The notes: generated by a model from the letters alone, not told the origin. DNA of 64,000 nucleotides from Chrysomallon squamiferum (GCA_012295275.1 CM022665.1:5932901-5996900); one strand, 5' to 3'; counted from the first letter of the stretch, positions 26,143-38,524 are shown. Numbers and translations are program-made.

Positions 26143-29100
26143 CTATGGGTCTGAGCTCCATTTGTACTTCGCAAACACCTTTGAAAATCGCGAACTCCCG
26201 TTCTTAAAACGTCTCTTTTTGCGGCTAAGTTTTTTGTTTTTGTGTCTTCGATGCCTCCGTTTTAGTCTTTTCTTCACTTTTTCCTTTTGTTTAATTCTCG
26301 ATTTGAATTTGTTCTTGTTAATGCCCTTTTTAGTCTTTTTCTTTCTCCTCCACTTCGTGTTTACTTCATTGGCTGAGGAACGGTCTACACATGCTCCTTT
26401 ATGTTTCAGCTTGATACGTTTGCCTGTATTACAGGCAGCGATTCTCATCGTACAGCGGGACGAGTAAGTATTGCCGTCGTTTCCGCACACTTCTCGTTTA
26501 TTACGTTTCCGGCATATGTACGGACTAGGACATGTGCAGAGTGGAAGTCCTTGAATGTTCTCCATACATACTTTGAATTTTGGACATTTAACTTGTTCAC
26601 AAGCTCCATCTGCAAAGAAAAACAAATTTCAAAAAACCATCACGATAGTTATCATTAGCTTTAAATCCTCTCGAGAGTGACCTTAAGTACCAAGTATAAT
26701 TTAAACAGCCCAAAATATATTTTATTTGACATACATTTAATGATGTGTGTGCATCTTAAAATACACGCAGCTCTATTCATTCCTTTCTTAAAATAGGTTG
26801 CTTTATATCGTATTTAAAAAAAAAAAAAAGTAATAATAATAAAAAAATTGGCTTTGCTGCTTGGGAAATTCACAGAAATTACACCATTCAAAGGATATCC
26901 AGACTCCTTCAACCATGATTGAATCAAAATGTTACAGTGTAGCATCAGATGCAAGATGTATTTTACGAGTCTCCAGAGCGAAAATGAAATTTAGGTTTTG
27001 TGCGTTGAAAACAATTTTATTATACTGATGATGAAACAAGATTATGAATTACTACGCTGTGTTTGATCAAATCGGGATTAAAAGAAATACTGACACTCAA
27101 GTTATATCTGATATAAATTATTCTTCATCAACAAATCTTTTTCAGACCTCGCAACAAACACGCTCAGACCAACTTCTGCAGTAATATGATGCAGAACCTA
27201 ACAGCTGATGTCGAAGAATGCAACATAAGGCTCTACGATCTATCGTCTAAATTTGATAAGGATCCGTCCGTTTAAGAATTTCTTTCAACTTATTACGAAC
27301 ATCCATGGGATTTTTTTTTTTATTTCGAAGTTTTAATAATAATTTTTGGCATGCTGGATAAAAAAAAAAAATCTATCAAAATATGTTCAGGAACAAAACA
27401 CGAAGTATATATTTCACACGTTTCTGTGTAAGGTAGATCTGCTGTTGGTATGTTTATGTGGGTACATATATATGTATAATGTATAAGGCTAAAATCAAAA
27501 CTCATAATTCACCAAGAATGTTTTTTTTAAAAATGAAAATGTATTCTTTTCTAAGATCAGTATTTTTAATTGAACGTAAGTTATTAATATTTCATAGACG
27601 ATAACGTGAATAGTTCTGAAAAAATTCTGCCACTAATTTCAAATACATATGCAAAGATAATGTATCAGTGTAAAGCAGAAGAAGAAAAAAAAACTGAAAA
27701 AAAAAAACTTTTCAATGAATCCGAGTGTGGGTGGTCGAGAACAAACCGCGTCAGAGCGTTTTCTCAGTTGGCTGAATGATTATCACTATGAGGCAATGGA
27801 TAATGCAGATGATGACGTGAGCTCATCTCTGCAAAACGACAGGAAATGCCGTCCCACAATCAATTCTGTTTTAATGTAACATATGTTTTATGCGAAGCAA
27901 GAACGCTGTGGTATGTAATTTCATTTCTAAGAAGTCTTAATGCCATAATAATTTTCGAACGTGAAAATCAAGTGCTTAGCCGGCGGCGAATTGCCAGGTA
28001 TTATTGTTCTACAATGACCTCCGGTGTACCGCGTTTCTCACCAGCTTTATATTTATGTTGACAGCACCAAAGTCAAGTTACGTCGAAAAAATATAAGGTA
28101 AATAGAATCATGGTGGGCCCAAATTCCACTCCTAAATTCAAGAAATCTTATTACAACTATAAATATTCAAATCGAAGAAACATTCCCGAGTCAAAATGAT
28201 TTAAAAAAAAAAAAAAAAAAAAAGTGTGGGGGGAGAAAGGGGGGAAAAAGAAAAAAGAATGAATGGTAATGACTTGTGGGTTTTAGAAAACTAAACAGCT
28301 CTGATCAAAATTTAAACTGCTCTAATTGAATACTGTCAGTGCGAATGTTAAAACAAAGAATCATGAAAGTGTATAGAATGTGGGAACCTGTTTGTAAAAC
28401 TTGTTATTCAATTGTAACCATGGGCTAGATTTTTTATATTTTTTAAATTAAATATAATGGCAATGCACAATAACTCAAAGCTATAGAATATAAACCCCAT
28501 CCAAAAAATACAATTTCTTGTGTGGAATTTTTCTTTTTACTGACGAATAAAGGCGGTGCGCTGAAAAAGAAATCGCAGCGAGGGATTTCCCACCATGCAC
28601 CCTTTAAATTGAGTATAAAAAGAAAGTAATCCCAACATTTGTCAGCACTTTAAATAATGTGACAGCCCGTCTCCCTTGTCGTCACCACCTTCTTTGTAGT
28701 AATTATCCTAATTTGTGAGGTCGCCGTGACCGACCACGTAAAGTTCAATAGTCATAACTGAATTCTCCACAGTAATTGTTTTATAATCACTTCTTTGGAA
28801 TCCAGTTAACAGGTTTATCAAAGCCAAAAAAAAAAAAAAAAAAAAAAAAAGTCGTTACAGAAAACAGCATCTACACCTTCATTTTGTCTAATATATTCCT
28901 ATTTTAAAGAACAGAAAACGGCATTGTGATGGTTTAATGACATTTCAGTTTATTTTTCTGTGACTTCTTCTGTAAAGATTTATTGCAAAACCATTGGCTA
29001 CTCGTCTTACTTGGGATCAAGAGATCTTGTACATTCAACTTCCCACTGATAAGAAAAATGATCATCAACATTCATTAGTAACACAATCCATATGAACCAG

Positions 29101-31770
29101 ATTTAAAAAATAAAAATAAAAAATATAATAAAATGTTTGAATAGAAACGCGGTAACCAGTATAAAGAGTATATATATAATATGAAATAAAAAAAAATAAA
29201 AGAAAAAGAAAGATATGCGAGGACTGCAAAGGTCAGTAAAATCAAACGTAACAGGAATTTTTATCATTGTAACTTAAGAGATTTTCTTTAATTTCAAAAG
29301 CGGCTTCGATAGTACCGAATATTTTAAACCGTATTAAGTAGATCTTGTTAGATTAGCTTTCATAGCGGATTCCTAAAATATTTAAAACTTTTAGAAAATA
29401 AACTTTAAAAATGCGAACAGTTAACAGCTGTATTTCAGCATCTTCCACATGTTGTGCACTTTAAGTACCGCATGCACGCTGTCGAGATAAGGGCAGTCGA
29501 GTTAACTTTCAATACAGCATTCCTCTGTCTTGTTAATCCATCTCTGGAGAAGTCTGTGTTTGATCTGTGTATAAAAACTACTCGTTTGAGAATTTCAAAC
29601 ATACCTCAAGTACGACACGTCGTTCAAGTGTGTCACCCGCGTCGTGTGCACTCGTATTTGTTTTCTTAAACGTCCGTGATTTCATTTAACATCAGCTGCG
29701 ACCAGGCACAAGTCGTAGATCTAGACGTCTCAGACTATTTACATGCAAATTTCCATCACTTCACTGAGTGAAGATTTCATACTCACCTCAGATTTCTCTC
29801 GTAAAGTAAATTTCTTTACACCTACTAGGACACTCGGTGGGTGGTTAGAGTGTTTTCAGGTCGAATCACACCTTACGGATAAAGCTGATTTTGTTGAAAA
29901 GCAGAACAAGACAAGATAACCATTGATAATGATCGTTCGCACGTTACCCAACAGATCTGAACTCTTAACATAAATAACTCACCTATAATAAAAGCGTAAC
30001 GAAAAGTTGTGGGGAGGGTATACTGTGAAATACCTATATTTGGATCTCTGAACGCTACCAACGATATACTTTTGAAGTTCTTGAAGACAAAATTATTTAA
30101 ATCATAACAAGTTAAATAAAACTAAACAAAGCATAAAATTAAACAAAACAATAAAATAAATGCTTCTAGACTAGATGTTAATCAATCGTATTTCTTTATA
30201 TATATATTTTTTTAAAAACAAATGTAGCTGGCTGCTACAATATGAAAGTAGCCCTCGAGGGCTTCAGAAACATACCAGGCAGCGAGTGTTGTGTACTGAC
30301 ACGTGTTGATGGATGTGTTTATTATTTGATTTCACAGATAACGATTTACACAAACAAGATCAGCACTGGGGCGGATTACGGCAGCTGTAAAACACACTAT
30401 ACATACGGATTACATAACACTAAACTCGTGTTGATCTCACGGTAAACAGCTAGTCGCGATTTGGTACCACGTAACATATGGGTTGTGAAAAACGAAGCAA
30501 CATATTTTCAGCAAGAAAAGGGCATCGCTGTAAAATATTTACTGTGCTGAAAAAAGAAGAAAAAAAAAACGACGCGGCAAAAGGGCACGATGACTGCAAA
30601 AGAGGAAGAAAGAAAATACTCGTTTGATCTGGCTGTGATTAGATAACGTAATCAGTTATAAATACATGCATTTCAATTATCTTCACGTCTACACATTTAG
30701 TCGATTGATCCAGTTTCACAGCAGTATACCTCTTGCTCGATTTACCAAATGCAATCTGTGGCATTCTCTTATCAGAAATAAACCTGCCCGCCACGTGCTA
30801 ACCACAGGCCTGAGTTCCAGGCACGTGCCACACCCGCACGTCCTTGCCGTATTAATATGATAATACGTAGTCACCACACCCAACACAATAGCATATTAAT
30901 GGAAATATTGGATACAGAATTAAATATGCTTTCTGGTGTTAGAACCATCGATCAGTAATTATCGGTATTTGCTTCAGAACACCCATGTGGTACACGGCAA
31001 CCACACACCGTTACCAGGTGTTAGCTGTGTGATTAACATTAGTTTAAAACGATTTTTAAAGATTTTATTTTGTTGGCCGTTTCTATATATTTCAGTAAAA
31101 AATTTCTCATTTGATATTGCATTTTCAGTATTTTTTTTTTTTTTTTTTTTGTTAAATTCTTCCCCCATATCTTCTAAGCAGTTTCTGGCTTCGAGTTTCA
31201 TTAAGATGATTCCGATTAGACTAGGACAAAAATCAGATACGAGAAACTATTTGGAAAGTTTATTCACGTTCTTGCGTCATCCAAGATCGATAAATAAAAA
31301 AAAAAAACATATCAAAATAGTGTATTCAGACGGTTCATCAATAAGAAACACCGAAGCTAACAATTCTATCTGATCTTTGGTGCTGCTTATCAGTCCCTCT
31401 TGCTGACAAGTTTCATCATATCATAATGAAGTTGTTCGTGGAAGGAAAACAAAATATTTAAATTAGCGGTAACCAACATATGCTAACAGAGTACTATAAT
31501 AAATATTCTGCATTTATACATGTAGCCTATTCAAATTATTTTATATATAAATATATTCTGCAGAGAAATGATCATGGACAATGTCCTAATTTTTCTACAA
31601 ATCTTGTCTTTTTACAAAGAGATTTCATGTAATTTAGCAGTGCCTTCCTATATATAAAAATCATAATTATCATATACGACTTCTATAAAATATAAATATA
31701 CACATTATGAAATATCTAATAGCTAAATATAATTTAGAAAGGAATGATAAAAATGCTGGTCTTATTTTTA

Positions 31771-31805
<35 letters not shown>

Positions 31806-32763
31806 TTTTTTTTTTTTTTTTTGGTCCTTATTGAGCAATATAAAAAATTAAGTTAAAAAAATACAAATGACAATTAAGTGACAGTTGAAGCGGGATTGTT
31901 TTACTGCGCTATTGTTAAACGATCATTTTGTCGTCAACTGCTACAAGTACTTGTTGTATTTTTGGCATTTGTCGACATGAGAAACAGTGGGATAGAATAC
32001 GATAAAAAGTAATATCTGTGCGTGTAAAATTACAAAAATGACGATTCGGGCGTAATAATAAGCGTGATTATGAAACGGTTTAATTGGCTACTGTGAATGT
32101 TCTGCATTAGCGAAAGCTCAAATGATTTGTTAAGAAGCCTTCGCTGGTTCACATGGTTTTAAACGAAATCGGCATGTTTCAAAGTAATTTATCTTGTTAA
32201 CAAAATCCTAAATGTAATAACAAACATGTAAATAACGCTTTCGTGTGACCTGCTTACAAGCTAACTGTCGTGACATGGCTTTACAGCAGCATTATGACAC
32301 CAGCAGAATTGCTAAAACTGGGTTTATGTTTATTTATGTCAAATGTTTAATATTCTCATATATATTATTTCTTAAAGCGGTTATTTTGCTTAAAACAAGA
32401 TATTTTGATAAAAGAGTCAACTGTATACATCTGCCCGAATATATGAAGACTGTAAATCTAGGAATAAAATAAAAACAATGTTAAATATACTGCAGTGTAG
32501 AAAAACCGATGTTAACAAATACAGTTATTCGAATACTCAAACCGAACTAATCAGTAATAAAGGGTATTTTTACAGGAAACCACGGCGTTCGATAAATTAG
32601 ATGTGGAGCACTGGCCGGAACGGGAAATGACAGATTGTAACAGAAAAGTTTTTTGTGAAAGCCAATTCTCTAACCAGTGAGCTACAACCCGTACCGTACA
32701 CGTTTACAGAGCACCAGACAATCTCCCCAAGATCTAAATTCATAATGATATTTATCTCGATGA

Positions 32764-32808
<45 letters not shown>

Positions 32809-33086
32809 CCTAGTGATAAATATTAATTTTGATACAAAAATAATTTAAAAATATCATTACGTTTTCGTTTGCGAGGAGAGGTTCCGCCATAACTGTCAGT
32901 GGAACATATAGCACAGCATCCGCAGTGGTCTTTGACGACGTCAGCCACGCAGTAATGCAACTGGGGACACCTCGACTTGTCGCAGTGACCACATTTACTG
33001 AGCGCTCCCACTCGTCGTCCGATAGTCGCGTCTAGTACTCCAAGAAATACGAGGATGCTACAGAAAAACTTTGTCAAACCATTCAT
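26143..33086 (-). CDS. Secreted IGFBP-like/follistatin-Kazal protein with basic tail
   Basis: Two coding exons, 33086-32861 and 26609-26143, joined by a 6.25-kb GT-AG intron (donor GTAATG, acceptor TTTGCAG), giving 230 aa. Residues 1-23 form a signal peptide. Residues 32-61 hold eight cysteines in a CGHC...CGCCAIC pattern, resembling the first half of an IGFBP N-terminal module. Residues 79-149 are a complete ten-cysteine follistatin domain, ending in a Kazal motif (VCGNDGNTYSSRC at 116-128, last Cys 149). Residues 150-230 are extremely Lys/Arg rich with no cysteine, suggesting binding to glycosaminoglycan or another acidic matrix, or to mineral matrix in a shell-former. Architecture recalls KAZALD1/IGFBP-rP1 and HTRA1 N-termini but lacks their Ig or protease domains. 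It may be an extracellular growth-factor modulator; the ligand is unknown. A TATA box and CCAAT boxes precede it. Confidence 0.85.
28582..28622 (+). promoter_or_regulatory. kappaB-like palindrome followed by a TATA-like box
   Basis: GGGATTTCCC at 28582-28591 is a perfect NF-kappaB consensus palindrome. TATAAAAAG at 28614-28622 follows 22 bp later on the plus strand, inside the intron of a minus-strand gene. Spacing would suit an inducible promoter, but no downstream exon is recognisable and chance is possible. Confidence 0.25.
30792..30827. promoter_or_regulatory. Paired CACGTG E-boxes with a RUNX-like site between
   Basis: CACGTG at 30792-30797 and 30822-30827 (30 bp apart, about three helical turns), with AACCACA (RUNX-type TGTGGTT complement) at 30800-30806, in a local GC-rich patch of the intron. 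Candidate intronic enhancer; motif evidence only. Confidence 0.3.
32603..32697 (-). mobile_element. SINE remnant with tRNA-like head, minus strand
   Basis: Read on the minus strand it begins with a pol III A-box-like stretch (CGGGTTGTAGCTCACTGGTT) and continues to CATTTCCCGTTCCGGCCAGTGCTCCAC. The second part matches the TTCCAACCAATGAGCTATCAC segment of the remnant near 38 kb and my memory of the common molluscan SINE (CTCGTTCCAGCCAGTGCACC). The B box is degraded. It lies in the intron of the IGFBP-like/follistatin gene, in the same orientation as the gene. Confidence 0.55.
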
Positions 33087-33229
33087 TCTGCATAATCGTT
33101 AAATCCAGACACAGTTGTCAGAAAGTCGTCTGCTCTCCTCACGCACGCATCCTCGAATTACCTCACGTGCAGAAGGCGGTGTCATAGCAGACACATGGTC
33201 GTTCGATACAGACACTGGTTTTCGTGTCT

Positions 33230-33404
33230 CCGACATCCCACTTGTATGACGGAAACTCACTTATATATGCGCGAGTTTTGCCACTGTCTCGAGATTGATG
33301 GGATGTGTGAACTTGTCTGATTGGCTCGTCCAATCTACGCTCATTCGCACGGCGTATTAATATTGCCCTAGGACAAGGGTTCGTCCAATGCGATTAAAAA
33401 TTGG
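33230..33404 (-). promoter_or_regulatory. Core promoter of the IGFBP-like/follistatin gene: TATA box plus CCAAT boxes
   Basis: On the minus strand TATATAAG lies at 33267-33260, about 175 nt before the ATG, which would place initiation near 33235. Upstream are ATTGG/CCAAT elements at 33320-33324, 33330-33334, 33385-33389 and 33400-33404. The block is clearly GC-richer than its flanks. TATA plus several CCAAT boxes suggests a regulated, tissue-specific gene. Confidence 0.6.
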
Positions 33405-33727
33405 AGGGGGGTCTTTTCACTCCTGTTTCTTATTTTTGATTCTTTTCATAGACAGATAGCATGGTGATATTAGAAAAGAAGATTAACATAAAAACATATC
33501 AGGGTTTGAGGAAAATGAACATGAGTCAAGAACTCGGAAGTTATTGCCAAAAGAAAGGGGAGGGGTTATGCTATCTATGACTCACAATTAACGTACACAA
33601 ATAACAAAGCGTAACGGACATAAAACTTTAAAGGACGTAAGTTTTTAATCGTTATACAACACGATATTTTAACATGCAGTTGTATACATACACCGCTGAT
33701 CGAGAAATATTTTCTTTATTCAAAGAT

Positions 33728-33752
33728 AATAATAATAATAATAATAATAATA

Positions 33753-33800
<48 letters not shown>
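33728..33800. repeat. (AAT)n directly joined to (ATT)n: AT-only palindrome
   Basis: About eight AAT units run straight into about 15 ATT units, so the left half is self-complementary to the right half. It can form a perfect hairpin or cruciform of about 24 bp stem. Confidence 0.93.
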
Positions 33801-34410
33801 TGCTTTTGCAAAGGATAGACACAGTATTTGATTTTTGTTACACTGTAATGGAAATATATTGTTTAAAAACCGATAAATCATAGCTTGTTCTCGCTAACTG
33901 TTGCGCTTATCAGTTCTTTTTTCTTTTCTTTTTCTCTATGTTTCTTTCTTATTCTTCTTTTTCTTCTTTTAAATAAAAGATAAAACAGAATTTACTAGAT
34001 GTCGTTAAAAATAAATAAATAATACAAACTAGACCCACTTCTATATATTAATATGTATTTTCACTCAGCGGTAAAATAACTGTATTGTTAGCGCTCTTTT
34101 TCACCATGGTGATGGCGAGTTTTCAATAGTTCTGCCCTATTTCTGACACTATTAAAAATCTCTTCAGCCGAACTTTCGTGAAAACTACATGTAAAACGGA
34201 AGCAACGTTCGCTTTACCACACCCATGCAGATATCGTTAAATAATATGCAAGTTAATAACGGTCATTTTGACTTTTCTTTCAGATATTATTTCCAGACAC
34301 GTAACTTTTTCTGATTTGTATTAAAAAAATTATTTATTTATTTATTTATTCATTCATTCATTTATTTATTTATTTTATTTTTTTTTATTTTATTTAATTA
34401 TTTATTTATT

Positions 34411-34461
<51 letters not shown>

Positions 34462-35465
34462 GTTGTTATTGTTATTGTTATTGTTATTATTATTTATGTT
34501 GTGGAATTATTATTATTTGTTTTATTTATATTTTTATTACTGACACCAAATCTTATTAATTCTTAAATCCGCTTTTCGTATTTAATTTAATATCATTTTT
34601 AGAAATCTTTTATATATATATATTTTTGTTATCAATTGTAAGATTCTTTATACACGACACAACACTTTTTGTTGTTGTTGTTGCGGTTGTTGTTGTTAAA
34701 GAGGAGAGGCTGTGAACCCCCCCCCCAAAAAAAAAACCCAGTCATGATTGAAAAATGTATATAATCATTTAAATGAATAAAATATATTTATGACTGAGTC
34801 GAGTGGAAAAAGTCATGTACCCTAGTGTGCGTATTTGTCAGACGGATTTATGGTTTCAGAAATAAGGGTGGAGTCGCCATCCTTATTATGTATATAACTT
34901 CCAACAAGAAATAAGCTTCATTATAACAAGGGAGAAAAAAATGAGTGGCAAAAGATAGTGGGATCTATTATGTATCTTTTATCGGTATTTAAACTGTTTT
35001 ATAATTTTTGGAATCTACAATTGAACAGCGTGGGGTTTAGTTAATTTAAAAAAAAAAAAATATATCATTACTCTGGAGTGCATACGAGAGTATAATTGTA
35101 GGTTAAGAACAAAATGAGTTGAAATATCTCTCACAACGTTCTTTCTTATTCTGCCGAGTTCAGAGGTCAAAGGTGAGTCAGTCCGTTCCCACAGTTGGGT
35201 TTAAACCTGCTCAGATGTCCGTGTCGCGATATATCGATGCGTTGACTATTGTTGCATTTCTAGAGAACAATGCAAATTGCATGTAGTCTGCACGTAACAA
35301 ACGCAGTCTTGTCAAAATATATGTTAAACAATAGGCAGAAAGATCTAGTTTTGTACTCTGGCAGCTTGTAAATCTTTCAAGAGAGATTCTTTAGATTATA
35401 TTTCAAGATCTTTTACATCACATGCTTGAAGAACACATTAGTCACTGTGATGTTTTTTTTTTTTA

Positions 35466-35725
35466 TTACATATATACATACACACACGCACACAGAAAAA
35501 TACACATATATAAATAAATACATACAAGCATACACATGCATACATATATATATATATACCACACACACATACACACATACACACATGCATATATATATAT
35601 ATATATATATGCATACATATATACATACACACATACACACATAAAATCATCCATACATACATGCATGCATGCATACATACATACATACATACATACATAC
35701 ATACATACATACATACATACATACA
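35466..35725. repeat. Compound ACAC/ATAT/CATA microsatellite
   Basis: About 260 bp of alternating purine-pyrimidine sequence: AC, AT and CATA units, ending in a pure (CATA)n of about 17 units at 35658-35725. Open frames on both strands are repeat translation. Confidence 0.93.
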
Positions 35726-36168
35726 AATTATGAAGATTTCTGCCACCCGTATTTTCATTTTACTTTTTTTCCGTTTTCTTTTTTTCCGTTTTCTTTTCTT
35801 CTTATTGTAACTGTTTTTTTAATTTTTATTATTTTTTTTGTTTTTTTGTCCCCTCCATTTGTTTGTTTTCTCTTTATAATGAAACATGTTTTATCTCAAA
35901 AGTTATCTCGTTACTTTTTCTGAATTTCCATATCCGCCTCTAATTTATTATAACTAATGATAATTACTAAGCAGACTGTATCTCCTGAGACATGATGTAG
36001 AAAGAATGAAGAATTTATTTTTCATAGCAGTTTAGTCACTTAAAAGAAATGTCTTTTAGGATTGAGTACATTTGTGTGTCTGCCAGAATGTACCAGAGCG
36101 AACCAATCTTTTTTTTTTTTTTTTTTTTTTTGAACATTAGGATGTTGCATGCATATTGTTAATATGTG

Positions 36169-36441
36169 CAGTGGCGTGCAGAGGTCTGGTGATGCCCTGG
36201 GCCAACTCTTTGATTGTGTGCCCCAAGCACTCAAGTGTAAGGCCTAGTACTGAGAAATACTATGAGAAAGGAAGACATTTTGAATATGTAAACTCGGACA
36301 AAACATAAAATAAACACTTTATTCGATTTAAAAATAAACCAACCAAATTTATTAAGTTCTTTTCTCTGATTGGATGCGACCCCCCCCCCATTTGGATGCC
36401 CGGAGCCACCGCCCATTCGGCCCCACCTTTGCACGCCACTG
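36169..36441. mobile_element. hAT-superfamily MITE, 273 bp, with intact 8-bp target-site duplication
   Basis: Perfect 12-bp terminal inverted repeats CAGTGGCGTGCA (36169-36180) and TGCACGCCACTG (36430-36441), extending to 16 of 17 matching. The element is flanked on both sides by the identical 8-bp sequence AATATGTG (36161-36168 and 36442-36449). An 8-bp duplication with CAG-starting ends is diagnostic of hAT elements. There is no transposase frame, so it is non-autonomous. Internal parts near the right end are rich in C runs. Confidence 0.93.
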
Positions 36442-36449
36442 AATATGTG

Positions 36450-37884
36450 TTATAAATAATAATAGTCACCATCCCTGGGATAATAATAGTCAAAAACAAC
36501 TCCCTGGTTATTCTATGATAAGAAAGTGGGAGTTTTTATATTCTATCCACTTCTAGCAAACAACAATTGCTTCCGGCATATTTTCCTAAGTATTCCCACT
36601 AACCGTTTCCTAAGCGCGTGATATAAGAAAGCAAAAAAAAATCAAAAAGCATTTGCCAGATACAACATTCTTACTTCGGAAATAGCGCCTGTAAAAGCAT
36701 ACTGATACAGCCAAGCATAATAAAATAAACACTTTGGCGTGTAGCGTATGTTTAACATTTGGCTAATGATGCGATACATTCTGCAAAGAAACATAAAAAT
36801 AAGAATAAATGTTATAAAAAAAATATATGCAATTTATAATAATAATAATAATACGTAAAAAACACTAACAGAATATATTCATAATCAAGGCAGCACATAC
36901 CATGTTTTTTTGTATATATATATATTATGTATATATATAAACCTGTTGTTCAAAACTGCGACATAGCCCATAGAGATGTGTTTAGAACATACAATTTCAA
37001 GCACCTGTTTAGAATGAAAAAAAAAAATTAAATTAAAATTATCAATGAAAAGTTGATACTTCTGAAAAGTCATAACATATATCTATGTCACAGAGTGTCG
37101 TGTTTCGAGCTACTGTTTATTATTGTACACCGCTGCTGACAAACCATATAATTATACAGACAACCTCCCCGCTGCTTTAACGAGAGTCATCGTGTGTTGC
37201 TTTACTGAACTTGAATTTCTTTCAAAACCTTTTCTTCGAATAACTTTATAGAGGATTTAAAGGCAAGTTCACCGACACTGGTACAGAAAAGAGAACAATG
37301 CAAGATGGTCCAGGTTGCTGAAAACGGTGACGGGCAAAGAAAAGCCATGAGGCAGCCTCTTAGCAGTCAAAAGTGTTGGAAACATTTTAAAAGGGCATAC
37401 AATATAGCGGGGAGACGATATATTTGTCCAGAGATTTGGTTGTTTGGGGAGACAGTTAGCCGTCCACTTTGCCGATATTTGCTCAGTATAGTCATTTACG
37501 ACCTAGGCAGAACTGCCAGACTGATGTTGAATGTGTAACAGGGTTTTCCAGCCAGTTCTCCGCGGCAGCACAGATGCGGAATAGCGTTAAAAAGTTATAT
37601 AATAAATACGAGTTGAAATAATACTTTGGTGCGTAAAGTCATTTCGTTTAATTATGGAAAAGTTAAAGCATGGACCTTAATTCCTTATATTCCTTAATCT
37701 ATCGAAATGTTCAGTTTTTTTTAGTTTTTTTATTATTATTTTATTGGGGAAGTATGTATGAAAAGACGTCACAAAAAAAAAAAAAAAAGATCTTCATGAC
37801 ATATTCAGGTGTTATTAATAAATTTGTCGTCAGAAGTTAAACTTATTATATAATAAACTTATTAAGATGTAGTTCGGTGTCAGA
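36450..37884. other. Intergenic, no gene seen
   Basis: AT-rich with a short (AT)n at 36916-36938. The frame at 37305-37538 has no family match, no splice context and no signal peptide. Nothing else supported. Confidence 0.4.
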
Positions 37885-38032
37885 CATAAAACATCATGGA
37901 TCCCACAAACTGACACGATAAGTTCTCGGTGGACCTGTTTTTCCTTCCAACCAATGAGCTATCACAGGCCTTCATGTCTGCATATATAAAATATTTTTTA
38001 AAACTAACTGACTAAGGCGGGTTTCCTCTCTG
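37885..38032 (+). mobile_element. SINE remnant, molluscan tRNA-derived type
   Basis: Contains, in order, CTCGGTGGACC, TTCCTTCCAACCAATGAGCT, TGTCTGCATATATAAAA and GGCGGGTTTCCTCTCTGATG. The same order occurs in the molluscan SINE I recall (CGGTGGGCCCATT, CTCGTTCCAACCAGTGCACC, GCATATAAAAGATCCC, AGCGGGTTTCCTCTC). Decayed, with no clear poly-A or duplication. It shares segments with the remnants at 25.4 and 32.6 kb. Confidence 0.6.
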
Positions 38033-38488
38033 ATGTTATTATCACACAAACCTCGAAAAAAAAAAAAAAAAAAAAAATTGCTGATAACTGTTAGCATTAC
38101 AATGTGTTCATATATGGTTAAACAAGTCTCCATTCATTCACTTAACGTACACTTTAAATTTCCTAACACCCAGACGGACGGTCGGTATATTCTGACATAT
38201 AGGAAATGCTTTAGCAGGGCTAACGAATGATCAGTTTCCTGACAAACAATAGTTTATCTAACCCATAACTTTATAGTAACAGTTATAAACTACAAAAGCA
38301 AATATTTGTATACATTGTTACCATTCCCATCCTTTTTGCAATAATTCATTCCTTGTGTGACTTGACATCTTGATAGCGTGGGTGTAGCATTCGAAATGTC
38401 TGTTACAAAAATAATGACGTAAATGATGATTCTTTATTCGACCCATAGCCACAACCCATAGAATATGTAATTTATGGAATATCTGTTG

Positions 38489-38524
38489 TTGCATTTGATG
38501 TTGTTGTTGTTGTTATTGTTGTTG

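Larger units (their letters stand above)
26610..32860 (-). other. Large intron of the IGFBP-like/follistatin gene
   Basis: No coding exon is evident inside. It contains a kappaB-like site next to a TATA-like box (28582-28622), a pair of CACGTG E-boxes 30 bp apart (30792-30827), a SINE remnant on the minus strand (about 32603-32697), poly-A tracts (28202-28223, 28827-28850), poly-T at 31131-31150 and an (AAT)n at 32763-32808. Splice phase (1/2) fits exactly: the last base of exon 1 plus the first two of exon 2 make a His codon. Confidence 0.75.
33405..36160. other. Intergenic, microsatellite-rich, no gene seen
   Basis: Contains the AAT/ATT palindrome at 33728-33800, TTTA and ATT arrays at about 34326-34462, a short GTT stretch near 34672-34697, and a compound ACAT/AT/CATA block at about 35466-35725. 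Open frames here are repeat artefacts. Confidence 0.5.

Noticed and set aside
27750-27830. A-box-like TCAGTTGGCTGA, possible tRNA or SINE
   Set aside because: No credible B box or cloverleaf could be drawn by eye.
29835-29880. tRNA-like sequence (GGTGGTTAGAGT followed by GGTCGAATC)
   Set aside because: The A-box-like and B-box-like pieces are too close for a tRNA and no acceptor stem forms; at most a decayed SINE head.
35438-35758. Met/Tyr/Cys-Val and His/Thr-rich frames on both strands
   Set aside because: Translation of the CATA/ACAC/AT compound microsatellite.
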